A stretch of 64,000 nt of DNA from Oscillospiraceae bacterium (lineage in GTDB: Bacteria; Bacillota; Clostridia; Oscillospirales; Acutalibacteraceae): assembly GCA_015066595.1 (NCBI GenBank), contig SVNZ01000001.1:124001-188000 (forward strand), in the 5' to 3' direction. Under the pieces are notes generated by a model. That model saw only the letters and a program-made list of their open reading frames with translations, made no database searches and had not been told where the DNA came from. Each line of letters opens with the position of its first letter. Positions within the stretch are counted from its first letter, which is position 1. The position numbers were made by a program, and so were the translations under genes. Below are positions 40,558-51,114 of this stretch, piece by piece.

Positions 40558-41163
40558 ATGAAAAAGTTTGTTATTGCAACTAATAATAAAAAGAAGCTTA
40601 TTGAGCTTTCACGTATATTAAATCCTATCGGAATTGAAGCTGTAACAGCGAAAGATATTGGTATTGATTTAGGTGATGTTGAAGAAAACGGTACTACTTT
40701 TGCTGAGAATGCTTATATTAAAGCTAAGTCTGCATTTGATTTGCTTAATGGTGAATACTGCACTGTGGCTGATGATTCCGGAATATGTGTTGACGCTCTT
40801 GATGGTGCACCGGGTATTTTTTCTGCACGTTACGGCGGCGAAGGGCTTACTGACGAAGATAGGGTAGACAAGCTCCTTTGTGATATGGCTGATGTAGCTG
40901 ATGAGCATAGGCAGGCACATTTTTCTTGTGCAATTTGTGCAGTTATGGATGATGGTGCTGTTATTACTGCAGAAGGTATCTGTGAAGGGAAAATCGGATA
41001 CAACCCTGTTGGAGATGGTGGATTTGGTTACGACCCTGTGTTTATGGTAGGGGATAAGTCTTTTTCGCAACTTACTGACAAAGAAAAAGACCTATGTAGT
41101 CATAGGGGAAATGCGTTAAGACTTTTTAAAGAAAAATTACAAAAATATATGGAGGATAAATAA
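40558..41163 (+). CDS. rdgB: XTP/dITP diphosphatase (RdgB/HAM1)
   Basis: VIATNNKKKLIEL, VADDSGICVDAL, GGFGYDPVF. Confidence 0.94.
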   Translation: MKKFVIATNNKKKLIELSRILNPIGIEAVTAKDIGIDLGDVEENGTTFAENAYIKAKSAFDLLNGEYCTVADDSGICVDALDGAPGIFSARYGGEGLTDEDRVDKLLCDMADVADEHRQAHFSCAICAVMDDGAVITAEGICEGKIGYNPVGDGGFGYDPVFMVGDKSFSQLTDKEKDLCSHRGNALRLFKEKLQKYMEDK

Positions 41164-41465
41164 TGCTTACAAGTAAACAGCGTGCATATTTAAGAGCTCT
41201 CGCTAATTCTATTGATACCATACTTATGGTTGGCAAAGGTGGCTTATCTGAACAGATTTTTAAATCCGCTGATGAAGCTGTAACAGCTCGTGAGCTTATC
41301 AAAGGAAAAGTTCTTGAATCATGCGAGATGTCAGTACGAGAAGTTGCTGAAGCTATTGCTGATGAAATTAAAGCTGATGTTGTACAGGTGATCGGTACAA
41401 AATTTGTGCTATATCGTAAAAATGAAGATGAACCGATAATTGTGTTGCCAAGGAGTAGAAAATAA
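41163..41465 (+). CDS. yhbY: YhbY-family CRM-domain RNA-binding protein
   Basis: LTSKQRAYLRALAN, VGKGGLSEQ, IGTKFVLYR. Confidence 0.92.
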   Translation: MLTSKQRAYLRALANSIDTILMVGKGGLSEQIFKSADEAVTARELIKGKVLESCEMSVREVAEAIADEIKADVVQVIGTKFVLYRKNEDEPIIVLPRSRK

Positions 41466-42061
41466 TGAAGATTGCACTCTTTGGAGGTAGCTTTAATCCT
41501 ATTCATAATGCGCACATAAAGCTTGCTGAGCGTTTTTTTGATGAAGTAGGTTTAGATTACGTGTACTTTATTCCCACATTTATAACCCCTCTCAAAGATA
41601 ATTCTTCTACCATATCTGCAAAGCAAAGACTCGATATGTGCAATCTGGCTTTGAAAGATTATATAAGTTTCAAAGTTGCTGATATTGAAGTTAAAAGAGA
41701 GGGCATGAGCTACTCGTGCGATACAATAGCTTATTTCAGAAATATGTATCCTGACGCTCAACTGTACTTTATTATGGGCGCAGATATGTTTTTTACTCTT
41801 GAAAAGTGGAATGATTTTAAGTATATTTTTAAGAATGTCACTATACTGACAGCACCGAGAGATGATGATGACTACACTTCGCTTTGTCACAAGCTCAATG
41901 AATATAAAAAATATAATTGTAAAGCTCATATCACAAAAGAATATATTGAAGATTTGTCTTCTACGATGATTCGTGATATGATTAGTAAAAATATAGATGT
42001 GTCCGCCTATTTAAACAAAAATGTGATTGAATATATTAAACAAAATGATTTATACAGATGA
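41465..42061 (+). CDS. nadD: Nicotinate-nucleotide adenylyltransferase
   Basis: IALFGGSFNPIHNAH, MGADMFFTLEKW. Confidence 0.94.
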   Translation: MKIALFGGSFNPIHNAHIKLAERFFDEVGLDYVYFIPTFITPLKDNSSTISAKQRLDMCNLALKDYISFKVADIEVKREGMSYSCDTIAYFRNMYPDAQLYFIMGADMFFTLEKWNDFKYIFKNVTILTAPRDDDDYTSLCHKLNEYKKYNCKAHITKEYIEDLSSTMIRDMISKNIDVSAYLNKNVIEYIKQNDLYR

Positions 42062-42629
42062 CTTTTTGACACTAGAAGATTACAAAGCTATTATTCGTCC
42101 TATGATGAGCGAACGTAGATACAACCATTGCGTCAATGTTTCAATTGAAGCGGTCAGACTTGCTAAGAAATATGGTGCTGATGTTAAAAAAGCTGAAGTG
42201 GCAGGTATTTTACACGATATAACAAAAGAAGTTGATTTTGAAAATCAGTTGCAAATAATAGAGCATGGTGATATAATTCTCACCGATGTCGAAAAATCGA
42301 CCAATAAGCTATGGCACGCTATTTCCGGCTCTGTATATATTCAAACAAAACTCGGTATCAACGATCAAGAAATCATAGATGCTATTAGATATCATACAAC
42401 TGGTAGAGCTAATATGTCATTGCTAGAAAAAGTGATTTTTCTTGCAGATTTTACCAGTGCTGAGCGCAACTATCCCGATGTTGAGGTTATTAGACAAAAG
42501 GCTGATATATCGCTTGAAGAAGGAATGCTCTATGGAATTCAGTTTACTTTGAACAAACTCCTTGAACGTCAGAGCTTATTATGCGAAGATGCTATTGATG
42601 CATACAATGAAATTTTAATAAACAGGTGA
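42045..42629 (+). CDS. yqeK: HD-domain bis(5'-nucleosyl)-tetraphosphatase YqeK
   Basis: RYNHCVNVSIEA, GILHDITKE HD motif, IRYHTTG; overlaps nadD end. Confidence 0.92.
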   Translation: MIYTDDFLTLEDYKAIIRPMMSERRYNHCVNVSIEAVRLAKKYGADVKKAEVAGILHDITKEVDFENQLQIIEHGDIILTDVEKSTNKLWHAISGSVYIQTKLGINDQEIIDAIRYHTTGRANMSLLEKVIFLADFTSAERNYPDVEVIRQKADISLEEGMLYGIQFTLNKLLERQSLLCEDAIDAYNEILINR

Positions 42630-42634
42630 AATTT

Positions 42635-42988
42635 ATGACAACACTACAACAAGCAAAAGAAACTGCAAAAATATTAAGTGATAAAAAAGGCCTTGATATC
42701 AAGGTCATTGAAATCAGTGATGTTTCTGTTATAGCTGATTATATGGTTATTGCTACAGGTAACAGCTCAACCCATGTTAAAGCGTTAGCTGATGAGGTAG
42801 AAGAACAGCTCGATGATATGGGTGTATCAGTAAGCCATATTGAGGGCTATCGTTCAAATTCTTGGATTTTGCTGGATTATATCGACATTATTGTCCATGT
42901 TTTCTCAAACGAAGCAAGAGAGTATTACGATCTCGAGCGACTTTGGGAAGATGGTACTGATGTTGATATTTCTGATATTATTGATTAA
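42635..42988 (+). CDS. rsfS: Ribosome silencing factor RsfS
   Basis: ADYMVIATGNSSTHVKALADEVEE..WILLDYIDIIVHVFSNEAREYYDLERLW. Confidence 0.95.
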   Translation: MTTLQQAKETAKILSDKKGLDIKVIEISDVSVIADYMVIATGNSSTHVKALADEVEEQLDDMGVSVSHIEGYRSNSWILLDYIDIIVHVFSNEAREYYDLERLWEDGTDVDISDIID

Positions 42989-43020
42989 AATGTAGTTTAT
43001 TGACCTTAGGAGGGTTTTAA

Positions 43021-45432
43021 TTGAGATACGAACACAAAAAGGTAGAACCAAAATGGCAGAAAATATGGGAAGAAAAAGGCGTGTTCCACGCTGAAGAAAA
43101 TTCTTCAAAAGAAAAATTCTTTGCTCTTATTGAGTTTCCGTATCCATCAGGTCAGGGGTTGCACGTAGGACACCCACGTCCATATACCGCACTTGATACT
43201 GTTGCCAGAAAGCGTAGATTACAGGGATATAATGTTCTTTATCCTATCGGTTGGGACGCATTTGGACTTCCAACTGAAAATTTTGCTATTAAGAACCATA
43301 TTCACCCTGAAATTGTTACTAAAAATAATATTGATAGATTTAGAAAACAGATACAGTCACTCGGTATTTCTTTTGATTGGAGCAGAGAAGTTGATACTAC
43401 TGATCCGGATTACTATAAGTGGACACAGTGGATATTCCTCCAACTCTTCAAGAAAGGTCTTGCATATAAGAAAGAGATGGCAGTAAACTGGTGTACTTCT
43501 TGTAAATGCGTGCTTGCAAACGAAGAGGTTGTAAATGGTGTTTGCGAAAGATGTAGTAGTGAAGTTGTTCGTAAAGTTAAATCCCAGTGGATGTTAAAAA
43601 TCACTGAGTATGCTGACAGACTTATTGATGACCTTGATTTAGTGGATTTTCCGGAGCGTGTTAAGCTTCAGCAGAAAAACTGGATTGGAAGATCTTACGG
43701 CGCAGAGGTTAAGTTTGACACTACCTTAGGTGATGAGCTTTTGATATATACAACAAGAGCTGATACACTTTACGGTGCTACATATATGGTTATTTCTCCG
43801 GAGCATCCACTTATTGAAAAATGGGCTCCACAGATTAAGAATATTGACGAAGTTAAGAAGTACCAGGCTGATGCCGCAAAGAAATCTGATTTTGAGCGTA
43901 CTGAGCTCGCAAAAGATAAAACAGGCGTTATGCTTGATGGCGTTAGAGCTATTAACCCAGTAAATAACAAGGAAATCCCTATTTTTATTTCGGACTATGT
44001 ACTTATTTCTTATGGTACCGGTGCTATTATGGCGGTTCCTGCTCATGATACCCGTGACTGGGAATTTGCTAAGAAGTTTGATCTACCTATTATTGAGGTT
44101 GTAAAAGGCGGTAATGTAGAGGATGAAGCTTATACAGACTGTGCTACAGGTGTAATGGTGAATTCCGGAATACTTGATGGACTTTCTGTAGATGACGCTA
44201 AAGTTAAGATTATAGATTGGCTTACTGAGAATGGTAGAGGTGCTAAAAAAACTAACTATAAGCTTAGAGACTGGGTGTTCTCTCGACAGAGATATTGGGG
44301 CGAGCCTATTCCAATCGTTAAGTGTGATGATTGTGGATACGTTGCTATTCCTGAATCCGAGTTACCATTAAAGCTACCGATGGTTGAGTCATATGAGCCT
44401 ACTGACAATGGTGAATCACCACTCGCTAATATGACAGAATGGGTTGAGACCACTTGTCCTAAGTGCGGCAAGAAAGCATATAGAGAAACTGATACTATGC
44501 CACAGTGGGCTGGTTCATCATGGTACTACTTAAGATATATGGATCCTCACAACAGTGAGGCTCTTGCTTCTAAAGAGGCGCTTGAATATTGGAATTGTGT
44601 CGATTGGTATAACGGTGGTATGGAGCACACAACACTTCATCTGCTTTATAGTCGTTTCTGGCACAAATTCCTTTATGATATCGGTGTAGTTCCTACAAAA
44701 GAGCCATATTCAAAGCGTACAAGCCATGGTATGATTTTGGGCGAAAATGGAGAAAAAATGAGCAAGTCTCGTGGTAACGTTGTAAACCCAGATGATATCG
44801 TCAACGAATATGGTGCTGATACACTGAGATTGTACGAAATGTTCATCGGTGACTTTGAAAAGGCTGCCCCATGGAGCCCTTCTAGTATCAAGGGCTGTCG
44901 TAGATTTATTGAACGTTACTATAATCTACAGAATATCGTTGTAGATTCAAATGAAATTAGACCTGAACTTGAAAAAGAGTTCCATAAGACTATCAAGAAA
45001 GTTACTGAAGATATTGAAAACATTAAGTTCAATACAGCTATAGCTGCTCTTATGGCACTTATTAACGTTGTTTCAAACTTCGGTTCTATTTCAAAGAAAG
45101 AACTCGCTATTTTCTCAGTACTTATGAATCCATTTGCACCACATGTTACTGAAGAAGTATGGGAAGCTTGTAACTTGGGTGATGGTATTTTGGCTGAAGC
45201 TAAGTGGCCTGAGTACGATGAATCAAAATGTGTTGATGATACTGTAGAAATTGTTGTACAGGTTAATGGTAAGATTAAATCTAAACTTATGATTCCTGCA
45301 GATGCTGAGCAGGCTGATGCTATTTCTCTTGCGAAAGCTGACGAGAAAGTAAAAGAAGCTATCGGTTCGATGAATATTATCAAGGAAATATACGTTAAAG
45401 GCAAACTTGTAAATATTGTTGTTAAGCCTTGA
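43021..45432 (+). CDS. leuS: Leucyl-tRNA synthetase
   Basis: [37 protein letters not shown] start. Confidence 0.97.
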   Translation: MRYEHKKVEPKWQKIWEEKGVFHAEENSSKEKFFALIEFPYPSGQGLHVGHPRPYTALDTVARKRRLQGYNVLYPIGWDAFGLPTENFAIKNHIHPEIVTKNNIDRFRKQIQSLGISFDWSREVDTTDPDYYKWTQWIFLQLFKKGLAYKKEMAVNWCTSCKCVLANEEVVNGVCERCSSEVVRKVKSQWMLKITEYADRLIDDLDLVDFPERVKLQQKNWIGRSYGAEVKFDTTLGDELLIYTTRADTLYGATYMVISPEHPLIEKWAPQIKNIDEVKKYQADAAKKSDFERTELAKDKTGVMLDGVRAINPVNNKEIPIFISDYVLISYGTGAIMAVPAHDTRDWEFAKKFDLPIIEVVKGGNVEDEAYTDCATGVMVNSGILDGLSVDDAKVKIIDWLTENGRGAKKTNYKLRDWVFSRQRYWGEPIPIVKCDDCGYVAIPESELPLKLPMVESYEPTDNGESPLANMTEWVETTCPKCGKKAYRETDTMPQWAGSSWYYLRYMDPHNSEALASKEALEYWNCVDWYNGGMEHTTLHLLYSRFWHKFLYDIGVVPTKEPYSKRTSHGMILGENGEKMSKSRGNVVNPDDIVNEYGADTLRLYEMFIGDFEKAAPWSPSSIKGCRRFIERYYNLQNIVVDSNEIRPELEKEFHKTIKKVTEDIENIKFNTAIAALMALINVVSNFGSISKKELAIFSVLMNPFAPHVTEEVWEACNLGDGILAEAKWPEYDESKCVDDTVEIVVQVNGKIKSKLMIPADAEQADAISLAKADEKVKEAIGSMNIIKEIYVKGKLVNIVVKP

Positions 45433-45474
45433 TGCGCATTTTTGTCTAAATTATACTTTTGTTGTAGAAGACTC

Positions 45475-45503
45475 TTGACACTTTTAGTACATTATTGTAT
45501 AAT
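45475..45503 (+). promoter_or_regulatory. SigA-type promoter of rpsU
   Basis: TTGACA (45475-45480), 17-nt spacer, TATAAT (45498-45503). Confidence 0.8.
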
Positions 45504-45557
45504 TGTCAAAGCATTATGCGAATTACCCATGCCTTATGGCGGACGGGAGGGAAATAC

Positions 45558-45734
45558 ATGTCAGAAGTAAGACTCAAAGAAAACGAATCTCTTGAGAGTG
45601 CTTTAAGAAGATTTAAAAAGCAGTGTGCAAGAGCTGGCGTTATCGCTGAGGTTCGTAAAAGAGAAGCTTATGAGAAGCCTTCTGTAAAACGCAAGAAGAA
45701 GTCTGAAGCTGCTCGCAAGCGCAAATACAAATAA
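45558..45734 (+). CDS. rpsU: 30S ribosomal protein S21
   Basis: [27 protein letters not shown]...[14 protein letters not shown]; start 45558. Confidence 0.95.
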   Translation: MSEVRLKENESLESALRRFKKQCARAGVIAEVRKREAYEKPSVKRKKKSEAARKRKYK

Positions 45735-45744
45735 TTTTAAAGAA

Positions 45745-45778
45745 ACGGACAGGTTAATATTACCTTGTCCGTTTTTTG
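45745..45778 (+). terminator. Rho-independent terminator after rpsU
   Basis: ACGGACA...TGTCCGT hairpin followed by TTTTTT. Confidence 0.75.
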
Positions 45779-45791
45779 TTTTGGTGATTTT

Positions 45792-46229
45792 ATGAAGATT
45801 CTTGTTTTATTTGGACCTAATCTTAATATGGTCGGTATCAGAAAAAAAGAAGTTTATGGTACTCAAACTGCCAGTGATATCAACAAATGCATAATTGAAT
45901 ATGCAAAAAGTAAAAATATTGAATGCGATATTTTTCAATCTAATCACGAGGGCGTGCTGATTGATAAAATACATTCGGTTCTTAGTGAGTATGATGGTGT
46001 TGTTATTAACCCTGGTGCTCTCACACATTATAGCTATGCACTAAGAGACGCTATTGAATGCGTTGAAGAAGTACCATTTGTAGAAGTACATATGTCAAAT
46101 ATATTTGATAGAGAAGACTTCAGAAAAGTTTCTGTTACTGCTGAAGTCTGTATAAAGCAAATTATGGGTTATGGCGCTGATTCATACCTTTATGCTATAG
46201 ATTACTTATGCGAGGTGCTTAATGCATAG
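45792..46229 (+). CDS. aroQ: 3-dehydroquinate dehydratase, type II
   Basis: KILVLFGPNLNMVGIRKKEVYG; QSNHEGVLIDKIH; INPGALTHYSYALRDAI. Confidence 0.93.
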   Translation: MKILVLFGPNLNMVGIRKKEVYGTQTASDINKCIIEYAKSKNIECDIFQSNHEGVLIDKIHSVLSEYDGVVINPGALTHYSYALRDAIECVEEVPFVEVHMSNIFDREDFRKVSVTAEVCIKQIMGYGADSYLYAIDYLCEVLNA

Positions 46230-47301
46230 CGTATGTCATAGAATAGAGAATCTTAGAAGTGTTTTACTTGAAGATACTTCTGCTGTATTAATTACTTCTA
46301 ATATAAACAGATACTATTATTCTAACTTTAAGTCTTCTGCTGGTGCTATCTTAGTTACTAAAAACACCGCTACTTTATTAGTCGATTTCAGATATTTTGA
46401 AGTTGCTCAAAAAACTGTAAAAGAGCCACTATCTGTAGTGTGTTATAAAAAGCTTTTTGATGAAATCAATTTAATAATTGATAAAGAAAGTATTAAATCA
46501 GTAATCATCGAAGAAGGTTATGTCACCGTAAATCAGCTTAAAATCTTTGAAGAGTCTATCAAAGCTAATGTTATTCATAGCTTCAATTTGTCTGAGAAAA
46601 TACTTGGTTTTAGAATGATAAAGTCTACCGATGAAATTTCTTTAATTAAAAAAGCACAGGAAATCACTGAGAAAAGCTTTCTTGAAATATTAAATCATAT
46701 CAAAGTAGGTATCACAGAAAGACAGATTGCAATAGAGTTAGAGCATATTATGAAATTAAATGGGGCAGAAGGCTTAGCTTTTGATATTATTTCTGTGGCT
46801 GGTAAGAATACGTCACTTCCACACGGTGTTCCTACTGATAATAAAATCAATAATGGAGATTTCATAACTTTTGATATTGGGAGTGTGTATAACGGATATC
46901 ATTCGGATATGACTCGCACTGTAGCTTTGGGATATGTAACAGATGAGATGCAAGAAGTTTATGATATCGTATTAAACGCACATCACCTTGCTTCAAAAGC
47001 GATCTTTAAGGGAAACACTTGTGCTGATGTTGATAACGCAGCACGTGGTTATATTATTTCTATGGGTTATGGTGAGTTTTTTGGCCACTCAACAGGGCAT
47101 GGTGTTGGACTTGAAATCCACGAAAAACCCACTGTTTATTGTTTGAATAACGAGGTGTTAAAACCTGGTATGGTCATTACTGATGAGCCAGGCATCTATC
47201 TACCTGATAAATTTGGTGTAAGAATTGAAGATATGTATCTTGTTACTGACAATGGATATGAAGATTTAGCTCATATAAATAAAGAGCTAATAATTCTTTA
47301 A
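46222..47301 (+). CDS. M24-family Xaa-Pro aminopeptidase/dipeptidase
   Basis: [46 protein letters not shown]. Confidence 0.93.
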   Translation: MHSVCHRIENLRSVLLEDTSAVLITSNINRYYYSNFKSSAGAILVTKNTATLLVDFRYFEVAQKTVKEPLSVVCYKKLFDEINLIIDKESIKSVIIEEGYVTVNQLKIFEESIKANVIHSFNLSEKILGFRMIKSTDEISLIKKAQEITEKSFLEILNHIKVGITERQIAIELEHIMKLNGAEGLAFDIISVAGKNTSLPHGVPTDNKINNGDFITFDIGSVYNGYHSDMTRTVALGYVTDEMQEVYDIVLNAHHLASKAIFKGNTCADVDNAARGYIISMGYGEFFGHSTGHGVGLEIHEKPTVYCLNNEVLKPGMVITDEPGIYLPDKFGVRIEDMYLVTDNGYEDLAHINKELIIL

Positions 47302-47307
47302 AACCTA

Positions 47308-47336
47308 TTGATTTTTCTTGTATATATCTGTATAAT
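47308..47336 (+). promoter_or_regulatory. SigA-type promoter of efp
   Basis: TTGATT (47308-47313), 17-nt spacer, TATAAT (47331-47336). Confidence 0.65.
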
Positions 47337-47393
47337 TATATCTGTGAATTTATGAAATTTGCTATTTCAAATACTTTTATGGAGGGAAACACA

Positions 47394-47951
47394 ATGATTT
47401 CTGCAGGTGATTTCAGAAACGGCGTTACATTCGAAATGGATGGTCAGGTTGTTTCTATCATTGAATTTCAGCACGTTAAACCAGGTAAGGGGGCTGCTTT
47501 TGTAAGAACAAAGATCAGAAACGTTATTACTGGTTCTGTTGTTGAAAAAACTTTTAACCCTAATGACAAATATCCAACTGCTTTCATCGAGAGAAAGGAT
47601 ATGGAGTACAGCTACAACGATGGCGATCTCTACTACTTTATGGATACTGAGACATGGGAGCAGGTTCCGATCAATGCTTCTATTCTCGGTGACAACTTCA
47701 AGTTTGTAAAAGAGAATATGTCTTGTAAGGTGCTTTCTTACAAAGGTAACGTATTCGGTGTAGAGCCACCTAACTTTGTTGAGCTTGTTATTACTCAGAC
47801 TGATCCTGGTTTTGCTGGCAATACAGCAACTAACGCTACTAAGCCGGCTACTGTTGAGACTGGTGCTGAGATTAAAGTTCCACTCTTTATCGAAGAGGGC
47901 GAAGTAGTTCAGATCGATACTCGTACTGGCGAGTATCTTGGCAGAGCATAA
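47394..47951 (+). CDS. efp: Elongation factor P
   Basis: [19 protein letters not shown]...[15 protein letters not shown]; start 47394. Confidence 0.96.
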   Translation: MISAGDFRNGVTFEMDGQVVSIIEFQHVKPGKGAAFVRTKIRNVITGSVVEKTFNPNDKYPTAFIERKDMEYSYNDGDLYYFMDTETWEQVPINASILGDNFKFVKENMSCKVLSYKGNVFGVEPPNFVELVITQTDPGFAGNTATNATKPATVETGAEIKVPLFIEEGEVVQIDTRTGEYLGRA

Positions 47952-47963
47952 GGAGTAAATACT

Positions 47964-48437
47964 ATGACTTTATCTGAAAAGATTTCTTATATCAGAGGCT
48001 TAGCTGATGGTCTTGAGCTTGATAACGATAAGAAAGAAGTCAAGGTTTTAAACGCTATTATTGAACTTCTTGACGATATGTCTATCGCTGTTGAGACAAT
48101 GGAAGATCTCTATGATGAGCTTGCAGAGCATGTAGATGCAATCGATGAAGATCTCACAACACTTGAAGATGATTTCTATGATGATTGCGACTGTTGTGAT
48201 TGTGAAGATTGTGATGATGACTGTGATTTTTGCGATTGTTTCGATGAAGACGAGGCTTATTACGAAGTAACTTGTGGTAAGTGTAATGAGCAGATTTGCG
48301 TTTGCGAAGACGTACTTCTCGAAGGTGAGATAGAGTGTCCTAACTGTGGTGAGTTACTTGAATTCGATTTCTCTTGTCTTTGTGATGATGAGTGCGACTG
48401 TGACTGTTGCAGTGGCGACGACGATCTTATGTCTTAA
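47964..48437 (+). CDS. CD1247 N-terminal-domain-like protein with Cys/Asp-rich C-terminus
   Basis: MTLSEKISYIRGLADGLELDNDKKEVKVLNAIIELLDDM; about 20 Cys in the C-terminal half; location after efp. Confidence 0.8.
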   Translation: MTLSEKISYIRGLADGLELDNDKKEVKVLNAIIELLDDMSIAVETMEDLYDELAEHVDAIDEDLTTLEDDFYDDCDCCDCEDCDDDCDFCDCFDEDEAYYEVTCGKCNEQICVCEDVLLEGEIECPNCGELLEFDFSCLCDDECDCDCCSGDDDLMS

Positions 48438-48454
48438 TTTTAATTAACATTTTA

Positions 48455-48489
48455 AACACCTCTCGTGTATTATATCGAGGGGTGTTTTT
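48455..48489 (+). terminator. Rho-independent terminator
   Basis: AACACCTCTCG ... CGAGGGGTGTT TTTTT. Confidence 0.8.
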
Positions 48490-49137
48490 TTGCGTACTAA
48501 AAAGAAATGCTCAAAAGCTATGCGTTATTTTAAAAGGACTGTTTTCTGCACACTTTTGTTATTTTTAGCGCTGATAATATTTTTTGAACTTACTGTGAGA
48601 GACAGGCTGGAGCTAGCTATAATTGCTGAGATTAAGACTGTTTCACATACTGCAATAAACAATGCGGTTGAAGATTATTTGAATACAAATTCAGGTATTT
48701 GTGAAAACCTTATGCATATAGATGTCGCTGACAATAAGCAAATTACTTCGATCAGAGAGGATATGTATAATGTTAATTCATTAAAAACACAAGTCAAAAA
48801 TATCTCTCAGCAGTATATTGATGATATGATGCGTGTTGACGGTATAGATGTAAAACTAGGAAACTTTTCAGGGCTTACCATATTATCTGATTTAGGTCCA
48901 TATATTCATTTTAATATTGAATCAACTCCAACAGTGTCTTGTGAGATACTAAGTTCTTTTGAGTCAGCTGGCGTTAATCAAACTTTACATCATATTACGC
49001 TTGAGGTATATGTAGATATATATGTCGGTAATCCTATAAGAATAGAATCCGTTAGCTTTAAAACTAAATATGAGATTTCACAGACTGTTTTAGTTGGTGT
49101 TGTCCCGTCAACTTATGGGATGATATCTAGATATTGA
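48490..49137 (+). CDS. yunB: Sporulation protein YunB-like
   Basis: N-terminal TM; AIIAEIKTVSHTAINNAVEDYL; PFAM-like pattern; start TTG 48490 uncertain. Confidence 0.75.
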   Translation: MRTKKKCSKAMRYFKRTVFCTLLLFLALIIFFELTVRDRLELAIIAEIKTVSHTAINNAVEDYLNTNSGICENLMHIDVADNKQITSIREDMYNVNSLKTQVKNISQQYIDDMMRVDGIDVKLGNFSGLTILSDLGPYIHFNIESTPTVSCEILSSFESAGVNQTLHHITLEVYVDIYVGNPIRIESVSFKTKYEISQTVLVGVVPSTYGMISRY

Positions 49138-49251
49138 TGTGAATTTATGAATTTAATGTAAAATACCGCAATATAATGTTGAAACCTATTGAAATCTATT
49201 GTGTGTTATGATAAAATACTAAAGATAATACATAATTAGGGGGATAATGTC

Positions 49252-50670
49252 TTGCCGAGTGATAAAATGGCAGAAAATAAAGCAATATCTCAAAATGAAT
49301 ATCTTAGTCTTTCTTCGGAAATTATGAGTGTTCGAAAACGTGGGGAAGTACCGTTAGCTTATGTTAGAACATACGGTTGTCAGCAAAATGTTGCTGATAG
49401 CGAAAGAATCAAAGGTATGCTTGATAAAGCCGGCTTTTCATTCACAGAAAGCGTCGATGATGCTGACTTCATACTTTTCAATACCTGTGCTGTCAGAGAA
49501 CACGCTGAGGATAGAGTTTTCGGTAATGTGGGCGCACTAAAGAATATAAAACGTAAGCACCCATCAGTAATTATCGCATTGTGTGGTTGTATGATGGAGC
49601 AAGAACACGTTGCTAAGCGCATACAAGATAGCTTTCCGTTTGTGTCACTTGTGTTTGGTACTAACTGTTTACATGAGTTTCCACGATTGCTATATAACAC
49701 CTTACTATATGGCAAGAGGACTTTTTTGCGTGGTAATACCGATGAAAACGTCTATGAAGGTATTCCAATAAAGAGAGATGGTTTATTTAAAGGTTTTTTA
49801 CCTATTATGTACGGTTGTGACAACTTTTGCTCATACTGTATTGTTCCTTATGTTAGAGGGAGGGAAAAGAGCAGAAGACCTGAAGTTGTTATTAAAGAAG
49901 CAAGAGAGATGATCGAAGCCGGATATAAAGATATATGCCTGCTTGGTCAAAACGTCAATTCTTACGGTAAGGGTCTTGACCCAAGACCAAACTTTTCTAC
50001 ACTTTTAAAAGAAATTGATAAAATCGAAGGTGACTATATCTTACGATTTATGACTTCACATCCAAAAGATTGTACAAAGGAGCTGATTGATACTATTGCC
50101 CAGAGTAAGCATATCAGTCATCATTTGCATTTGCCTTTCCAGTCTGGTTCTAACAGGATTTTAGAGCTTATGAATCGTAGATATACCAGAGAAAAGTATC
50201 TTGACATCATAAATTATGCAAAAGAACGTATTCCTGATCTTTCTTTAACAAGCGATATCATTGTTGGCTTTCCTGGGGAAACTTACGATGATTTTAAAGA
50301 GACACTTTCTCTTATAAAAGAAGTTGAGTTCACATCTCTTTTCACATTCATATATTCCAGAAGAAAAGGTACGCCGGCTGCTACCATGCCTGATGTAGCC
50401 ACTGATGATGAAAAATCAGCCTGGTTCAAAGAACTTTTAAAGACTCAGGAAGAAATTGCAGCTAAAAGATGTGAGAATATGGTGGGCTCAACGCAAAAGG
50501 TTCTAGTTGAAGAAAAAAGTTCTAATAAAGAGGGAATACTATCTGGTAGAACTAATGGTAACATTATTGTTGAATTTGCCGGTGACGAAAGTCTTATCGG
50601 CTCATTTAAAAATATTAAAATAACAAAAGCTCGCAATTGGATATTAAATGGTGAGCTTGTAAAGGAGTAA
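49252..50670 (+). CDS. miaB: tRNA-2-methylthio-N6-dimethylallyladenosine synthase MiaB
   Basis: YVRTYGCQQNVADSERIKG; GCDNFCSYCIVPYVRGREKSR; C-terminal TRAM. Confidence 0.96.
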   Translation: MPSDKMAENKAISQNEYLSLSSEIMSVRKRGEVPLAYVRTYGCQQNVADSERIKGMLDKAGFSFTESVDDADFILFNTCAVREHAEDRVFGNVGALKNIKRKHPSVIIALCGCMMEQEHVAKRIQDSFPFVSLVFGTNCLHEFPRLLYNTLLYGKRTFLRGNTDENVYEGIPIKRDGLFKGFLPIMYGCDNFCSYCIVPYVRGREKSRRPEVVIKEAREMIEAGYKDICLLGQNVNSYGKGLDPRPNFSTLLKEIDKIEGDYILRFMTSHPKDCTKELIDTIAQSKHISHHLHLPFQSGSNRILELMNRRYTREKYLDIINYAKERIPDLSLTSDIIVGFPGETYDDFKETLSLIKEVEFTSLFTFIYSRRKGTPAATMPDVATDDEKSAWFKELLKTQEEIAAKRCENMVGSTQKVLVEEKSSNKEGILSGRTNGNIIVEFAGDESLIGSFKNIKITKARNWILNGELVKE

Positions 50671-50675
50671 TAATT

Positions 50676-51080
50676 ATGGATTTAGTAGCACTTGCTAGAC
50701 AGATGGGACATGCTATTCAGGATGAGAAAGCATACAAAGATTTGCAGACAGCAAAAGAAACTGCCGACAATGATAAAGAGCTTCAGGATCTTATCGGTGA
50801 GTTCAACTTAAAGAGAATGGCTATCAATAACGAAGCCTGCAAAGAGGACAGAGACGAAGAAAAACTCAGAACTCTTAACACTGAAATGCGTGATCTCTAT
50901 ACAAAGATTATGCAAAATGAAAATATGCTGGCTTATAATAACGCAAAGACTGATCTTGACACGATTTTACAGCGTGTACTTGCTATAATCACACAGTCAG
51001 CAGAAGGCGAAGATCCAGATACTACTGATTTTTCTGCTTCATGCACACACGACTGTTCTACTTGTGGTGGTTGTCACTAA
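50676..51080 (+). CDS. ylbF: YlbF/YmcA-family regulator with C-terminal Cys cluster
   Basis: Helical YlbF-like body; C-terminal SCTHDCSTCGGCH. Confidence 0.85.
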   Translation: MDLVALARQMGHAIQDEKAYKDLQTAKETADNDKELQDLIGEFNLKRMAINNEACKEDRDEEKLRTLNTEMRDLYTKIMQNENMLAYNNAKTDLDTILQRVLAIITQSAEGEDPDTTDFSASCTHDCSTCGGCH

Positions 51081-51114
51081 TTTCTTTAATTTCACGGGTA
51101 AGGAATGAGGGTAA

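Noticed and set aside
44919-45404. 161-aa minus-strand ORF opposite leuS
   Set aside because: Antisense shadow of a conserved gene without independent support.
48180-48430. Repetitive GATTGTGA-like tract considered as a DNA repeat or CRISPR-like array
   Set aside because: Repetition follows from Asp/Cys codons in an open reading frame; no regular repeat-spacer spacing.
49177-49200. Short tandem TTGAAACCTA / TTGAAATCTA upstream of miaB
   Set aside because: Only two imperfect 10-mers in AT-rich promoter DNA; could be chance, no further support.
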